The translations under genes were made by a program, and so were the position numbers. The notes beneath the pieces are model-generated. The model had not been told where the DNA came from. It searched no databases and worked only from the letters and a program-made list of their open reading frames with translations. From Phycisphaerales bacterium (lineage in GTDB: Bacteria; Planctomycetota; Phycisphaerae; Phycisphaerales; UBA1924), in assembly GCA_029260415.1 (NCBI GenBank), contig JAJDDH010000115.1:1-5409 (forward strand): a DNA stretch of 5,409 nt, read 5' to 3'. The first letter of the stretch is position 1; each line of letters begins with the position of its first letter. Positions 4,471 through 5,409 of this stretch are shown here, piece after piece.

Positions 4471-4495
4471 CACGACCATGAACAACAGGAAGAGA
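4402..4495 (+). repeat. direct repeat carrying the duplicated nosZ start
   Basis: CATGAACAACAGGA is present exactly at 4402-4415 and 4477-4490. The similarity extends to 17 of 19 bases (4402-4420 and 4477-4495). The period is 75 bp, exactly 25 codons, so each copy encodes MNNR in the nosZ frame. The intervening DNA is not itself repeated. Confidence 0.75.
4446..4456. repeat. 11-bp palindrome between the two nosZ starts
   Basis: CTGTG-T-CACAG is a perfect inverted repeat with a one-base centre. The loop is too short for an RNA hairpin, so if functional it would be a protein site on DNA. It partly overlaps a 7-of-8 match to the operator core (AGTG at 4455-4458, N12, CACG at 4471-4474). Evidence for function is only its symmetry and position. 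Confidence 0.3.
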
Positions 4496-5409
4496 ACGCC
4501 GTGGCGGTTCTCGGCCGCGGGCGCGGCACTGCTACTCGCCGGTGTGGTTTCGACCGGGAGTGCGCAGTCGATCCGCGACGTCGAGAACGTGGCGAAGGAG
4601 CGCGGGCTCACCAACGCGGACCTTATCGCCGCGGCGAAAACGTACCTGCCCAGCGGCGAGAAGGACGAGTACCTGATGTTCGCCTCGGGCGGGCACGCCG
4701 GGCAGGTCTTTGTCGTTGGCCTCCCGAGCATGCGTCTGCTCCGCTCGATCGCGGTCTTTACCCCAGAGTCGTGGCAGGGCTGGGGCTTCGGCGTGGGCAA
4801 CAAGATCCTTGAGGAGGGCTTCCCGAACAAGAAGTCGAACCTCTGGGGCGACACGCACCACCCCGCGCTGTCCGAAACGGAGGGGGACTACGACGGGCAG
4901 TGGCTGTTCATCAACGACAAGATCAACGCCCGCGTCGCGGTGATCGATTTGCGCGACTGGGAGACCAAGCAGATCAGCAAGAACCCGCTGACGCTCAGCG
5001 ATCACGGCGGAACGTTCGTGACGCCAAACACCGAGTACGTCATCGAGGGCGGGCAGTACGCCGTGCCCTGGGGCTCGGACTACGAGCCGATCAGTGCGTA
5101 CAAGGAGAAGTACAAGGGCTCGGTCACCCTGTGGAAGTTCGATCGCAAGCGCGGGCGGATCGACCCGGACCAGTCGTTCGCGATCGAGCTGCCGCCGTAC
5201 TGGCAGGACCTTTCCGACGCGGGCAAGCTCGCCAGCGACGGGTACATCTTCATGAACTCTCTGAACACCGAGCTGGCGACGGGCGGCATCCAGGACAAGA
5301 AACCGCCGTTCGAGGCGGGCGTGAGCCGCAACGCGACCGATTTCCTGCACATCATCGACTGGAAAAAGGCCGAGAAGCTCTACAAGGCGGGCAAGGTCGA
5401 GCAGATCAA
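4478..5409 (+). CDS. nosZ: nitrous-oxide reductase, clade II (Sec-exported), N-terminal half; runs off the right edge
   Basis: 310 codons are open to the window end. The periplasmic multicopper enzyme reduces N2O to N2. Residues 1-29 form a Sec signal peptide: basic MNNRKR, hydrophobic core at about 12-26, likely cleavage after GSA (27-29). There is no twin-arginine motif, which marks clade II against Tat-exported clade I. The rest is the N-terminal part of the seven-bladed propeller. WGDTHHPALSETEGDYDGQWLFIND supplies His127-His128, the paired CuZ ligands, and His176 in SDHGGTF is a third. The 48-residue distance from His128 to His176 equals that between His80 and His128 of Pseudomonas stutzeri NosZ. 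NSLNTELATGG (about 266-276) is also typical of clade II. The other CuZ ligands and the CuA cupredoxin domain should lie beyond the edge. ATG 4478 is chosen for its normal signal peptide and GAAAGGG site. An in-frame ATG at 4403 would add 25 residues. It is co-transcribed with the cytochrome. Confidence 0.93.
   Translation, partial: MNNRKRTPWRFSAAGAALLLAGVVSTGSAQSIRDVENVAKERGLTNADLIAAAKTYLPSGEKDEYLMFASGGHAGQVFVVGLPSMRLLRSIAVFTPESWQGWGFGVGNKILEEGFPNKKSNLWGDTHHPALSETEGDYDGQWLFINDKINARVAVIDLRDWETKQISKNPLTLSDHGGTFVTPNTEYVIEGGQYAVPWGSDYEPISAYKEKYKGSVTLWKFDRKRGRIDPDQSFAIELPPYWQDLSDAGKLASDGYIFMNSLNTELATGGIQDKKPPFEAGVSRNATDFLHIIDWKKAEKLYKAGKVEQI

Noticed and set aside
3489..4529. Minus-strand frame of 346 codons over the cytochrome gene
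   Set aside because: Arginine-rich shadow of the cytochrome, which has two CxxCH sites, a membrane anchor and a ribosome binding site on the plus strand.
4532..5350. Minus-strand frame of 272 codons over nosZ
   Set aside because: Shadow of nosZ; no family pattern, while the plus strand has clear NosZ motifs.
1..5409. CRISPR array or other regularly spaced repeats
   Set aside because: No repeat of 20 bases or more recurs with regular spacing; only the short repeats listed were found.

Overview
The window reads as GC-rich chromosomal DNA from an environmental bacterium, most likely a planctomycete of the Phycisphaerae type. That is an inference from the overall style of the proteins (a DUF3553 protein next to a short omega subunit and a stand-alone CoaC) and from a nitrous-oxide reductase of the Sec-exported clade II kind. 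No ribosomal marker is present to confirm it.

Layout. Bases 1-512 (minus strand) hold the N-terminal part of a DUF3553 protein that runs off the left edge. Divergent from it are rpoZ (707-946) and a single-domain coaC (961-1578), a housekeeping pair. A tRNA-Ser(CGA) follows at 1612-1699. Then come about 425 bases with no convincing gene but with hairpins. Next are a small multidrug resistance (SMR) family membrane transporter (2125-2508) and what looks like the 5' remnant of a transposase on the minus strand (2517-2720). The right half is a nitrous-oxide respiration module: an Rrf2-family regulator (2955-3452), a membrane-anchored dihaem cytochrome c (3546-4406), and the first 310 residues of clade II NosZ (from 4478), cut by the right edge.

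How the genes fit together. The cytochrome probably passes electrons from the quinol/cytochrome chain to periplasmic NosZ, which reduces N2O to N2. The Rrf2 protein is the likely switch. The dyad AGTG-N12-CACT occurs once over its own promoter and twice, 35 bp apart, over the promoter of the cytochrome-nosZ operon. In each promoter the left half of a dyad coincides with a proposed -10 hexamer TAGTGT placed 16-17 bp after a TTGAC(C/T) -35 box. This shared operator is the most interesting signal here. It predicts an autoregulated, locally acting Rrf2 repressor of N2O reduction, with an unusual set of possible cluster ligands.

A second oddity is the nosZ start. A 14-bp exact direct repeat carries two in-frame ATG codons 25 codons apart. 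Each has its own Shine-Dalgarno sequence, and the upstream one overlaps the cytochrome stop codon. The tRNA, gene-poor stretch, transporter, transposase remnant and respiration genes together suggest an accessory segment inserted beside conserved core genes.
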